Below are positions 42,518 to 51,879 of a stretch of 64,000 nt of DNA, in pieces; within the stretch, counting starts at the first letter, position 1; each line of letters opens with the position of its first letter. A program made the translations under genes and the position numbers. The notes below the pieces were generated by a model. That model was not told where the DNA came from. It saw only the letters and a list, made by a program, of their open reading frames with translations, and did not search any database. Source of the DNA: an uncultured Pseudomonadota bacterium (lineage in GTDB: Bacteria > Myxococcota_A > UBA9160 > PR03); NCBI GenBank assembly GCA_900696485.1, contig CAADGG010000103.1, forward strand, positions 1 to 64,000. Direction: 5' to 3'.

Positions 42518-45500
42518 ATGAAACGCAGTCGAGATAGCGTCGCCAGCAGAAGCAGCCGGGCACCGGCAGCGGAGCGTGAGCCCCTCTGGTACAAGGACGC
42601 GGTCTTCTACGAGATCCGGATCGGCTCCTTCCAGGATGGCGACGGCGACGGCACCGGGGACATCCGAGGCCTCACCTCGCGCCTCGACTACCTCCAGGAT
42701 CTGGGCGTCACGGTCCTGTGGCTGTTGCCTTTCTGCCCATCGCCGCTGCGCGACGACGGCTACGACATCGCGGACTACACCGACGTGCATCCGGACCTCG
42801 GCACCCTCGAGGATTTCCGGGTCTTCTTGCGCGAAGCGCATCGCCGCGGGCTCCGGGTCGTGACGGAGCTGGTCATCAACCACACCTCCGAGCAGCATCC
42901 GTGGTTCCAGCGGGCCCGCCGCGCCCCGCCCGACAGCCGCTGGCGGAACTGGTACGTGTGGAGCGACAGCCCCGATCGCTACCCCGACGTCCGGATCATC
43001 TTCAAGGACTTCGAACGCTCCAACTGGACCTGGGATCCGGTCGCCAATGCCTACTACTGGCACCGCTTCTATGCGCATCAGCCGGACCTCAACTTCGACA
43101 ACCCGGAGGTGCAGCGTGAGGTCATGCGGACGCTCGACTTCTGGTTCGGGCTCGGCGTCGACGGATTGCGGCTCGACGCGATTCCCTACCTGTTCGAACG
43201 GGAGGGCACGAACTGCGAAAACCTCCCGGAGACCCATGTCTTCCTGAAAGCGCTGCGGGCCCACGTCGATGCCCGCTGGCAGGACCGCATGCTGCTGGCC
43301 GAAGCGAATCAGTGGCCCGAGGACGCCGTCACCTACTTCGGAGATGGCGACGAGTGCCACATGTCCTTCCATTTTCCGGTGATGCCACGACTCTTCATGT
43401 CGCTTCACATGGAGGACCGCTACCCGATCCTCGACATCATGAACCAGACCCCGGCGATTCCCGAGAACTGCCAGTGGGCGCTGTTCTTGCGCAACCACGA
43501 CGAGCTGACGCTCGAGATGGTCACCGACGAAGAGCGCGACTACATGTACCGGGTCTATGCGCACGATGCGAAGGCGCGTATCAATCTCGGCATCCGCCGA
43601 CGCCTCGCGCCCCTGCTCGGCAACGATCGCCGCCGCATCGAGCTGCTGAATGCCCTGCTGTTCTCGCTGCCGGGAACACCCGTCCTCTACTACGGTGACG
43701 AGATCGGGATGGGAGACAACTTCTACCTCGGGGACCGCAACGGCGTGCGGACGCCGATGCAATGGAGCTCGGACCGGAATGCCGGATTCTCCACGGCCAA
43801 CGCGCAGCGTCTGTTCCTGCCCGTCATCGTCGACCCCGAGTATCACTACGAGAGCGTCAACGTCGAAGCGCAACGGAACAATCCCTACTCCCTGCTCAAC
43901 TGGATGAAGCGGCTGATCGCCCTGCGTCGCCGAACCCGTGCGTTCGGCCGCGGGTCGCTCGAGTTCCTGCACCCGGCCAATCGCAAGGTGCTGGCATTCA
44001 TCCGAGAGTGGGAAGACGAGCGGATCCTGGTCGTGGCCAACCTGTCGCGCTTCGTCGAGTACGTGGAACTCGATCTGTCCCGGTTCAAGAACATGGTCGC
44101 CGTAGAGATGTTCGCGCACAGCCCGTTCCCGCCGATCGGAGACCTGCCGTACCTGCTCACGCTGGGCCCGCACTCCTTCTACTGGTTCTCGATCGAGCCG
44201 AGCGAGAGCCGCGGCGAGGCCGTCGAGAGCGCCGGCGACCAACGGCCGAGTCTGCCCTCCTCCGCCTCCTCCCTCGAAATGCTCCTCGACCGCGACCGCG
44301 CGGCCCTCGAAGCGGTGCTGCCGGAGATCCTGCGCGGCCGACGTTGGTACGGCGCCAAGGCCGCACGGCTGCGCAGCGCAAAGTGCATCGATGCGATCCC
44401 GATCGGGAGGAGCCAGGCCGACACGGCTGCGCTGCTGCTGGTCCGGACGGAGCTCACGGCGGGCGGCGGAGAGATCTACTCGGTCCCGCTGGGCCTGGCT
44501 CGTGGGGAAGCGGCTCACCGACTGCTGCTCAACGCGCCGCACGCCATCCTGGCCGACGTAGTGCACCCCACCCAGGAAGGAGAACCGCGCGTGCTCTTCG
44601 ACGCGCTCGAAGATCCCGCGTTCTGCGCGGCCCTTCTCGATGGCATCACCCGCCGCAAGCGCTGGCGGGGCACGGCGGGGGAGTTGAGCGCCGGCACCAC
44701 CAAGGCGTTCCGTGCGCTGCGAGGAGATCCCGAGACTCCCCTGCCCGCCCATCTGCTCCGCGCCGAGCAGAGCAACTCCTCGGTCGTGTTCGGAGAACGC
44801 CTGGTCCTGAAGCTGTTCCGCCGGCTGTCCGTCGGGACCAATCCGGATCTCGAGATCGGCCGTTTCCTCACCGAGCGGACCGAGAGTGCGCATGTCCCGA
44901 CGACGGCAGGTTTCCTCGAGTATCGCGCACTACGCAGCGAACCGATGACGGTCGCCATCCTGCAGAACTGGGTCGAGAACGAGGGAGATGCCTGGCACTG
45001 GACGCGAGATCAGTTGATGCGCTTCTACGAGGACGCCCTCTTCGCCCACGGTGACGAGCGCCCCCCGCTCGCGGGTCCCTCGCTGCTCGAGATCAGCCAA
45101 GGTCCTCCGCCGCCGCCGGTCGTGCTCGAGATGCTCGGCAGCTTCCTCGAGACCATGCGACTGCTGGGCCGTCGGATCGGAGAACTGCACGTCGCGCTCG
45201 CTAGCGACCGTGAGGATCCGGAGTTTGCTCCCGAGCGTTTCTCGACGCTCTATCAGCGATCCCTCTACCAATCGATGCGCAACCTGAGCGCGCGTTCGCT
45301 CGACACGCTGCGCTCCGCGCGGGATACCCTTCCGGCCGAGGCGGCCGAGGATGCCCTGCGACTGCTCCGCGCCGAGGACCGGCTCGGAGAACGCTTCCGC
45401 GAGGTGCTCAGAGAACACCTCGACGCGCTGCGCATCCGCTGTCACGGAGATCTCCACCTCGGCCAGGTGCTGTTCACCGGTAGCGACTTCGTCATCATCG

Positions 45501-45916
45501 ACTTCGAGGGCGAGCCCGCCCGCTCGCTCGGCGAGCGCCGGCTGAAGCGCTCGCCGCTCGCCGACGTGGCCGGCATGCTGCGGTCCTTCGACTACGCGGC
45601 ACGCGGGTCGCTGCTGGATTTCGCGCGCGAGGGGACGATTCGCACCGAGGATGTGCCCACGCTGGAGCCGTGGTCGACGCTGTGGCGGAGCTGGGTCAGT
45701 TCTTCGTTCCTGCGCGCCTACCTGCGTGCCGTCGAAGGGACGGGGCTGGTTCCGACGGATCGGCGCCAGCTCGAGACCCTCCTCGACGTGCTGCTGCTCG
45801 AGAAGGCCGTCTACGAGCTGGGCTACGAGCTCAACAATCGGCCGAGCTGGGTCACGATCCCGTTGCGGAGCATCCTCGCGCTGATCGAGCCCCCAGAGCC
45901 AGGGAGTGAGCCATGA
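42518..45916 (+). CDS. treS: Trehalose synthase fused to maltokinase
   Basis: A 1132-residue fusion. Residues about 20-565 are trehalose synthase (GH13_16), which interconverts trehalose and maltose: nucleophile D220 in [10 protein letters not shown], acid/base E262 in [10 protein letters not shown] and D328 in [11 protein letters not shown]. Residues about 590-1130 are maltokinase (Pep2/Mak), which makes maltose-1-phosphate: GRRWYGAKA at the cap, [30 protein letters not shown] as the catalytic loop and [28 protein letters not shown]. Fusion of the two is well known in GlgE-pathway bacteria and channels maltose to GlgE. The stop overlaps the start of glgB (ATGA). Confidence 0.96.
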   Translation: MKRSRDSVASRSSRAPAAEREPLWYKDAVFYEIRIGSFQDGDGDGTGDIRGLTSRLDYLQDLGVTVLWLLPFCPSPLRDDGYDIADYTDVHPDLGTLEDFRVFLREAHRRGLRVVTELVINHTSEQHPWFQRARRAPPDSRWRNWYVWSDSPDRYPDVRIIFKDFERSNWTWDPVANAYYWHRFYAHQPDLNFDNPEVQREVMRTLDFWFGLGVDGLRLDAIPYLFEREGTNCENLPETHVFLKALRAHVDARWQDRMLLAEANQWPEDAVTYFGDGDECHMSFHFPVMPRLFMSLHMEDRYPILDIMNQTPAIPENCQWALFLRNHDELTLEMVTDEERDYMYRVYAHDAKARINLGIRRRLAPLLGNDRRRIELLNALLFSLPGTPVLYYGDEIGMGDNFYLGDRNGVRTPMQWSSDRNAGFSTANAQRLFLPVIVDPEYHYESVNVEAQRNNPYSLLNWMKRLIALRRRTRAFGRGSLEFLHPANRKVLAFIREWEDERILVVANLSRFVEYVELDLSRFKNMVAVEMFAHSPFPPIGDLPYLLTLGPHSFYWFSIEPSESRGEAVESAGDQRPSLPSSASSLEMLLDRDRAALEAVLPEILRGRRWYGAKAARLRSAKCIDAIPIGRSQADTAALLLVRTELTAGGGEIYSVPLGLARGEAAHRLLLNAPHAILADVVHPTQEGEPRVLFDALEDPAFCAALLDGITRRKRWRGTAGELSAGTTKAFRALRGDPETPLPAHLLRAEQSNSSVVFGERLVLKLFRRLSVGTNPDLEIGRFLTERTESAHVPTTAGFLEYRALRSEPMTVAILQNWVENEGDAWHWTRDQLMRFYEDALFAHGDERPPLAGPSLLEISQGPPPPPVVLEMLGSFLETMRLLGRRIGELHVALASDREDPEFAPERFSTLYQRSLYQSMRNLSARSLDTLRSARDTLPAEAAEDALRLLRAEDRLGERFREVLREHLDALRIRCHGDLHLGQVLFTGSDFVIIDFEGEPARSLGERRLKRSPLADVAGMLRSFDYAARGSLLDFAREGTIRTEDVPTLEPWSTLWRSWVSSSFLRAYLRAVEGTGLVPTDRRQLETLLDVLLLEKAVYELGYELNNRPSWVTIPLRSILALIEPPEPGSEP

Positions 45917-47823
45917 ACCGGCAATCGACGACCGCCCTCAGCGACCATGATCTGCACCTGTTCAACGAAGGCACGCACGTCCGGCTCTGGGAGAAGCTCG
46001 GCGCGCATCCGGCGACGGGCGAGGGCCGGCCCGGAACTCGCTTCGCGGTCTGGGCGCCGAACGCCGCCTCCGTCAGCGTGGTCGGGCCCTTCAACGACTG
46101 GACACCCGAACGCCACCCGCTTCGCCCCTGCGGCGTGTCGGGCCTGTGGGAAGGCTTCGCGGCCGAGGTCGGGCGCGGGACGCAGTACAAGTACCATCTG
46201 GTGTCCCGAGTCGGCGGCTATCGAGTCGACAAGGCCGACCCGTTCGCCTTCCACGCCGAGGTTCCGCCGGCGACCGCCTCGCTGGTCTGGGATCTCCACT
46301 ACGAGTGGAACGACGCTGGCTGGATGGAAACCCGAGCCGGCCGGCATTCGCTCAGCGCCCCGATGTCGATCTACGAGCTGCATGTGGGATCCTGGCGCCG
46401 CGTCGCCGGAGAAGGTTGGCGCAGCCTTTCCTATCGCGAATTGGCCCCCTTGCTCGCGGAGTACGTGGCCGCGCAGGGCTTCACGCATGTGGAGCTGATG
46501 CCGGTGATGGAGCACCCCTTCTTCGGCTCCTGGGGCTACCAGACCACCGGCTATTTCGCCCCCTCGAGTCGCTACGGTACGCCACAGGATCTGATGTTCC
46601 TGATCGACACGCTGCATCAGCATGGTGTCGGAACGATTCTCGACTGGGTTCCTTCCCACTTCCCCACCGACGAGCATGGCCTGGGCTTTTTCGACGGGAC
46701 CCACCTCTACGAGCACGGGGATCCGCGCCAGGGATTTCATCCGGACTGGAAGAGCCTGATCTTCAACTACGACCGCCACGAAGTGCGCAGCTTCCTGCTC
46801 TCGAGCGCGCTCTACTGGCTCGAGGTGTTCCACGCCGACGGCCTCCGCGTCGATGCCGTGGCGTCGATGCTCTACCTCGACTACTCGCGCCCGGAGGGCG
46901 AGTGGATCCCGAATCCGGAGGGAGGGCGCGAGAATCTCGAGGCGATCCGCTTCCTACGACAACTGAACGAGATCGTCTATGGCGAGCTTCCCGACATCCA
47001 GACCATCGCCGAGGAGTCGACGGCCTGGCCGATGGTTTCGCGACCGACATCCGTCGGTGGCCTCGGCTTCGGCCTCAAATGGGACATGGGCTGGATGCAC
47101 GACATGCTCGAGTACATGCAGAACGATCCGATCTATCGGCGATATCATCAGAACAAGCTGACCTTTCGGATGCTCTACGCCTTTACCGAGAACTTCGTGC
47201 TCCCGCTTTCCCACGACGAAGTGGTCTACGGCAAGGGTTCCCTGCTGCACAAGATGCCCGGCGACGAATGGCAACGCTTCGCCAACCTGCGCGCGCTGTA
47301 CGGCGCCATGTGGGCGCAACCCGGCAAGAAGCTGCTGTTCATGGGAGCGGAGTTCGGCCAGCGCGCCGAATGGAATCACGACGGCGAACTCGAGTGGCAC
47401 CTGCTCGAGAAGCCGACGCATCAGGGTCTCGCCCGCTGGGTCCGCGACCTCAACACCACCTACCGCGCCGAGCCGGCCCTGCACGCGCTCGACTGCGACC
47501 CGGCCGGCTTCGCCTGGATCGACTGTAACGACGCCGCCAACAGCACGATCATCTGGCTGCGCCGCGGGGGGGCCGCACGGGAGGCCATCGTCGTCGCGTG
47601 CAACTTCACCCCGGTGCCGCGCCACGGGGTCCGCCTCGGAGTCCCCTATGCCGGCCATTGGCAGGAGCTGCTGAACAGCGATGCCCCCCTCTATGGAGGC
47701 AGCGGACAGGGCAACCTCGGCGGCGTCGAGGCGCACCCGGTCTCGTCGCACGGGCATCCGCAGTCCCTCGTCGTCACACTGCCGCCTCTCGGGGTCGTCT
47801 ATCTCAAGGGGCGACCGGACTGA
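45913..47823 (+). CDS. glgB: 1,4-alpha-glucan branching enzyme
   Basis: A 636-residue GH13_9 enzyme that cuts alpha-1,4 chains and rejoins them as alpha-1,6 branches. The N-terminal CBM48 domain ([20 protein letters not shown]) comes first. The barrel has [39 protein letters not shown], nucleophile D314 in [17 protein letters not shown], acid/base E367 in [11 protein letters not shown], and [14 protein letters not shown] with the third aspartate. The extra N1 domain of long GlgB proteins is absent, so this is the short type. It overlaps treS by 4 bp and is followed by glgX after 49 bp; the order maltosyl transfer then branching is as in other GlgE operons. Confidence 0.96.
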   Translation: MNRQSTTALSDHDLHLFNEGTHVRLWEKLGAHPATGEGRPGTRFAVWAPNAASVSVVGPFNDWTPERHPLRPCGVSGLWEGFAAEVGRGTQYKYHLVSRVGGYRVDKADPFAFHAEVPPATASLVWDLHYEWNDAGWMETRAGRHSLSAPMSIYELHVGSWRRVAGEGWRSLSYRELAPLLAEYVAAQGFTHVELMPVMEHPFFGSWGYQTTGYFAPSSRYGTPQDLMFLIDTLHQHGVGTILDWVPSHFPTDEHGLGFFDGTHLYEHGDPRQGFHPDWKSLIFNYDRHEVRSFLLSSALYWLEVFHADGLRVDAVASMLYLDYSRPEGEWIPNPEGGRENLEAIRFLRQLNEIVYGELPDIQTIAEESTAWPMVSRPTSVGGLGFGLKWDMGWMHDMLEYMQNDPIYRRYHQNKLTFRMLYAFTENFVLPLSHDEVVYGKGSLLHKMPGDEWQRFANLRALYGAMWAQPGKKLLFMGAEFGQRAEWNHDGELEWHLLEKPTHQGLARWVRDLNTTYRAEPALHALDCDPAGFAWIDCNDAANSTIIWLRRGGAAREAIVVACNFTPVPRHGVRLGVPYAGHWQELLNSDAPLYGGSGQGNLGGVEAHPVSSHGHPQSLVVTLPPLGVVYLKGRPD

Positions 47824-47872
47824 ACGGCGCAGGAAGGCAGCACGGAGCGACGAACCACGTCGCGGAGGAACC

Positions 47873-50023
47873 ATGGGGCGGGGCACCACGCGGATCTGGC
47901 CCGGGCGGTCGCATCCGCTCGGCTCCACCTGGGACGGGCGGGGCGTCAATTTCGCCTTGTTCTCGGCCCATGCCGAGAAGGTCGAGCTGTGCCTGTTCGA
48001 TGCCAAGGGCCGGCGGGAACTCGAGCGGGTGCAGCTGCCCGAGTACACGGATCAGGTCTGGCATGGCTACCTTCCGGATCTGCGACCCGGCCAGCTCTAC
48101 GGCTACCGCGTGTACGGGCCGTACGCCCCCGAACAGGGCCACCGTTTCAACCCGAACAAGCTGCTGCTGGACCCCTACGCGCGGGCCTTGCAAGGCACGC
48201 TGCGCTGGAGCGACGTCCACTTCGGATACCGGATCGGCCACCGCGCCGGTGATCTGTCCTTCGATCGGCGCAACGATGCGCCGGGCATGCCCAAATGCGT
48301 CGTCGTCGACACGGCGTTCACGTGGGCGGTCGATCGTGCGCCGCGCACCCCGTGGCAGGCGACCATCCTCTACGAGCTGCACGTCCGCGGGCACACGATG
48401 CGCCATCCAGACACGCCCGGACCCCTGCGCGGGACCTTCGCCGGGCTCGCCTCGCCCGGCGCGATCCGACACCTACGCGAACTCGGCGTGACCGCCGTCG
48501 AGCTGCTGCCGATCCACGCCTTCTCCGACGACCGCCACCTGGTCGAACGCGGCCTCCACAACTACTGGGGCTACAACACGCTGGGCTTCTTTGCGCCGGA
48601 GCCGCGTTATCTGTCCGAGCCGGCCGCCCTCTCCGAGTTCAAGACGATGGTGCAGCATCTGCACGACGCCGACATCGAGGTGATCCTCGACGTCGTCTAC
48701 AACCACACGGCCGAGGGCAGCGAACTCGGTCCCACGCTCTCGTTCCGCGGAATCGACAATGCTTCCTACTACCGGCTGGTTCCGGGGCAACGCCGCTACT
48801 ACCTCGACTTCACCGGCTGTGGCAATGCCCTCGACCTGCGCCACCCGCGCGTCTTGCAGCTCGTGATGGACTCGCTCCGCTACTGGGTGGAGGAGATGCA
48901 CGTCGACGGCTTCCGCTTCGACCTCGCGACGACGCTGGCACGGGAGGGCGGCGCCTTCGACGAACATTCGGGGTTCCTGGACGCCGTCCGCCAGGATCCG
49001 GTGCTATCGCGCGTGAAACTGATCGCCGAGCCTTGGGATGTCGGGGACGGGGGCTATCAACTCGGCCGCTTCCCGCCCGGCTGGTCCGAGTGGAACGATC
49101 GCTACCGCGACACGATCCGGCGCTTCTGGATCGGCGAGCCGGGACTCACCGGCGAGGTCGCCTCGCGCATCACCGGCTCGGCGGATCTCTTCGCTCACGG
49201 CGGGCGACGGCCCTGGGCCAGCATCAACTTCGTCACGACCCACGATGGATTCACGCTGCACGATCTCGTCAGCTACGACCACAAGCACAACGAGGCCAAC
49301 CGCGAGGACAATCGCGACGGCGCCCACGACAACCATTCGTGGAATTGCGGAGTCGAAGGCCCCAGTGAGGATCCGGCCATCCGCGCGCTGCGGCTGCGCC
49401 AACGCAAGAACCTGCTCGCGACGCTGCTGCTCTCGCAGGGGGTGCCGATGTTGCTCGCTGGCGACGAGATCGGGCGCAGCCAGGGCGGCAACAACAACGC
49501 CTACTGTCAGGACAACGAGATCTCGTGGACGGATTGGAGCACGATCGACACGGCGGACGGATCCGAAGACGAACGCGAGCTGCTCGCCTTCGTCCGCCAG
49601 CTGATCCAGTTGCGCCGTCGCCACATCGCCTTTCATCGCCAGCGCTTCTTCAGCAACGATTCGGAGCGCAAGGACATCCTGTGGCTGCGGCCCGATGGGG
49701 CCGAGATGGAGCAGGCCGACTGGGAGAACGACTTCGCACGGACACTCGCGTTCCTGCTCCGGGGCGATGCCCACGGCTACCATCTGACGGCCGAGGGCGA
49801 GCCGGAAAGCGACGAGGATTTCTTCGTGATCCTGAATGCCCACGATCATGAAGTCGTGCACCAGCTGCCCGGACGGCCCGACCTCGACCGCTGGAAGCCG
49901 GTCCTCGAGACCTCCGCCGACGCGGACGCAGCCGCGCCGAAGCCCGTGCTGGCGGCCGGCGCCAAGCATGTGGCGGCGGCGCGGTCCGTGAGCGTGTTCC
50001 TCCGGCACGACAGCGACTCGTGA
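47873..50023 (+). CDS. glgX: Glycogen debranching enzyme
   Basis: A 716-residue GH13_11 isoamylase-type enzyme that hydrolyses alpha-1,6 branches. CBM48 is at the N-terminus (STWDGRGVNFALFSAHAEKVELCLFD), then ILYELHVRGHT and NYWGYNTLGFFAPEPRY. The nucleophile is D350 in GFRFDLATTLAR, the acid/base E386 in LIAEPWDVG, and the third aspartate lies in FVTTHDGFTLHDLVSY; QDNEISWTDWS is the GlgX signature. ATG 47873 is preceded by GGAGGAA. It ends in GTGA shared with the treZ start. In the trehalose route, GlgX/TreX frees linear chains for TreY, so its position before treZ-treY makes sense. Confidence 0.96.
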   Translation: MGRGTTRIWPGRSHPLGSTWDGRGVNFALFSAHAEKVELCLFDAKGRRELERVQLPEYTDQVWHGYLPDLRPGQLYGYRVYGPYAPEQGHRFNPNKLLLDPYARALQGTLRWSDVHFGYRIGHRAGDLSFDRRNDAPGMPKCVVVDTAFTWAVDRAPRTPWQATILYELHVRGHTMRHPDTPGPLRGTFAGLASPGAIRHLRELGVTAVELLPIHAFSDDRHLVERGLHNYWGYNTLGFFAPEPRYLSEPAALSEFKTMVQHLHDADIEVILDVVYNHTAEGSELGPTLSFRGIDNASYYRLVPGQRRYYLDFTGCGNALDLRHPRVLQLVMDSLRYWVEEMHVDGFRFDLATTLAREGGAFDEHSGFLDAVRQDPVLSRVKLIAEPWDVGDGGYQLGRFPPGWSEWNDRYRDTIRRFWIGEPGLTGEVASRITGSADLFAHGGRRPWASINFVTTHDGFTLHDLVSYDHKHNEANREDNRDGAHDNHSWNCGVEGPSEDPAIRALRLRQRKNLLATLLLSQGVPMLLAGDEIGRSQGGNNNAYCQDNEISWTDWSTIDTADGSEDERELLAFVRQLIQLRRRHIAFHRQRFFSNDSERKDILWLRPDGAEMEQADWENDFARTLAFLLRGDAHGYHLTAEGEPESDEDFFVILNAHDHEVVHQLPGRPDLDRWKPVLETSADADAAAPKPVLAAGAKHVAAARSVSVFLRHDSDS

Positions 50024-51879
50024 GACGCGCGCACACCATGCCGTTCGGCGCTGCCGTCGACGGCAGCAGCACGCGCTTCCGCCTCTGGGCTCCGGATGCG
50101 GGCTCCGTCGCGCTGCATCTCGAGGGACCCGAGGCATCCCGCGAGATCGCCATGACCCCACACCCGGACGGCTGGTTCGAGACGCGCGCGGAAACGGCCG
50201 GTCCCGGTACGCGGTATCGCTACCGCATCGACGGGGAAGCGCTGGTGCCGGATCCCGCCAGCCGCTTCCAGCCCGAAGGCGTGCACGGCCCGAGCGAAGT
50301 CGTCGACCCCCGTTCCCATGTCTGGCGCGACGGCCACTGGCGCGGCCGGCCGTGGCCGGAAGCCGTACTCTACGAGTTCCACGTCGGAACCGGGACCGCG
50401 AATGGTCGTTTCGACGAGGTGATCGAGCAGCTCGACGACCTCGTCGCGCTCGGCGTCACCGGCCTTGCCCTGATGCCGCTCGCCGAATGTCCCGGCGCCC
50501 ACAACTGGGGCTACGACGGCGTCTATCCCTTCGCGCCGGAGGCCGCCTACGGACGACCCGAGGCGCTGAAGCGACTCGTCGAAGCAGCGCATGAGCGGGG
50601 CCTGATGGTGCTGCTCGACGTCGTCTACAACCACTTCGGGCCGGAAGGCAACTACCTGAGTCGCTACGCCTCGCCGTTCTTCACCCACCGGTACGAGACG
50701 CCGTGGGGAGCTGCGATCGATTTCGAGGGTCCACGCAGCCGCCCCGTGCGCGAGTTCTTCATCCACAATGCCCTGTTCTGGCTCGAGGAGTACAGCCTCG
50801 ACGGACTTCGGCTCGATGCCGTCCACGCGATCCACGATGCTTCTCGGCCCGACCTTCTGGCGGAGCTGGCGCAGCGGGTCCGTAGCCACTTCGATGGCGT
50901 TCGAGACATCCACCTGGTGCTCGAGAACGATCGCAACGAAGCCCATCGATTGCGCCGGACCGACGATGCCGCCCCCGTCGAATACACCGCTCAGTGGAAT
51001 GACGACTTGCATCACGCGCTGCACGTCCTGCTGACCGGAGAACGCGAGGGTTACTACGAGGACTACGCCGATCGCCCGATCGCCCACCTGGGGCGCGCCC
51101 TGGCCGAGGGGTTCGCGTGGCAGGGAGAACCATCCCCGCATCGCGGGGGGCGGCCGCGCGGAGCCCCGAGTGGCTTCCTGCCGCCGACCGCCTTCCTCGC
51201 GTTCCTGCAGAACCACGACCAGATCGGCAACCGGGCCTTCGGCGAGCGCCTCGCGGCGCTCGTGCCCGAGGCCGCGCTGCGAGCCGGCACCGCCGTGCTG
51301 CTGCTGGCTCCCCAGATCCCCCTGCTGTTCATGGGCGAGGAGTGGGCCGCGCGGGAGCCATTCCCGTTCTTCTGCGATTTCGGCGCCGAGCTCGCCGCCG
51401 CCGTCCGCGAGGGACGCAGGCGCGAGTTCGCCGCGTTTCCGGCGTTCCGGGATCCGGCCGCGCGAGAGCGGATCCCCGACCCGGGAGCCGCCGAGAGCTT
51501 CGCCGCGGCGCGCCTCGATCGGAGCCAGACGGTCCGCCCGCCGCATGCGCAGGCACTCGCGCTGCACACGGAACTGCTGAGCCTGCGTCGGCGCGAACTG
51601 GTCCCCCGACTCCATGGCCTCGGCGGCGAATGCGGCCAGGCCGAAGTGCTCGGTGAGCACACGCTGCGCGTCACCTGGCGTCTCGCGGACGGCGCACGAC
51701 TCCAATTGCTCGCGCATCTCGCCGCCACGCCCGGACCGGACGTCGCGGCCCCCGTCTCCGGGCGACTGCTGTTCGAGACGCCCGCAGGGGCCACCGGCAC
51801 CGGCCCCCTGCGGAGGCTGCCCCCGTGGAGTGTCGTCTGGAGCCTCCTGGGACCGGCTGATCTCGGACCGCCCGCATGA
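50020..51879 (+). CDS. treZ: Malto-oligosyltrehalose trehalohydrolase
   Basis: A 619-residue GH13_10 enzyme that releases trehalose from maltooligosyl trehalose made by TreY. N-terminal segment FRLWAPDAGSVALHLEG, then YEFHVGTGTANGRFDEVI, CPGAHNWGYDGVYPFAPEAAYG, nucleophile D266 in GLRLDAVHAIHD, acid/base E302 in LVLENDRNE, and FLQNHDQIGNRAFGERL. The C-terminal barrel extension has FMGEEWAAREPFPFFCDF, a TreZ signature. Start at GTG 50020 overlaps glgX by 4 bp; ATG 50038 is possible. The next gene, treY, overlaps by 4 bp (ATGA). Confidence 0.95.
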   Translation: MRRAHTMPFGAAVDGSSTRFRLWAPDAGSVALHLEGPEASREIAMTPHPDGWFETRAETAGPGTRYRYRIDGEALVPDPASRFQPEGVHGPSEVVDPRSHVWRDGHWRGRPWPEAVLYEFHVGTGTANGRFDEVIEQLDDLVALGVTGLALMPLAECPGAHNWGYDGVYPFAPEAAYGRPEALKRLVEAAHERGLMVLLDVVYNHFGPEGNYLSRYASPFFTHRYETPWGAAIDFEGPRSRPVREFFIHNALFWLEEYSLDGLRLDAVHAIHDASRPDLLAELAQRVRSHFDGVRDIHLVLENDRNEAHRLRRTDDAAPVEYTAQWNDDLHHALHVLLTGEREGYYEDYADRPIAHLGRALAEGFAWQGEPSPHRGGRPRGAPSGFLPPTAFLAFLQNHDQIGNRAFGERLAALVPEAALRAGTAVLLLAPQIPLLFMGEEWAAREPFPFFCDFGAELAAAVREGRRREFAAFPAFRDPAARERIPDPGAAESFAAARLDRSQTVRPPHAQALALHTELLSLRRRELVPRLHGLGGECGQAEVLGEHTLRVTWRLADGARLQLLAHLAATPGPDVAAPVSGRLLFETPAGATGTGPLRRLPPWSVVWSLLGPADLGPPA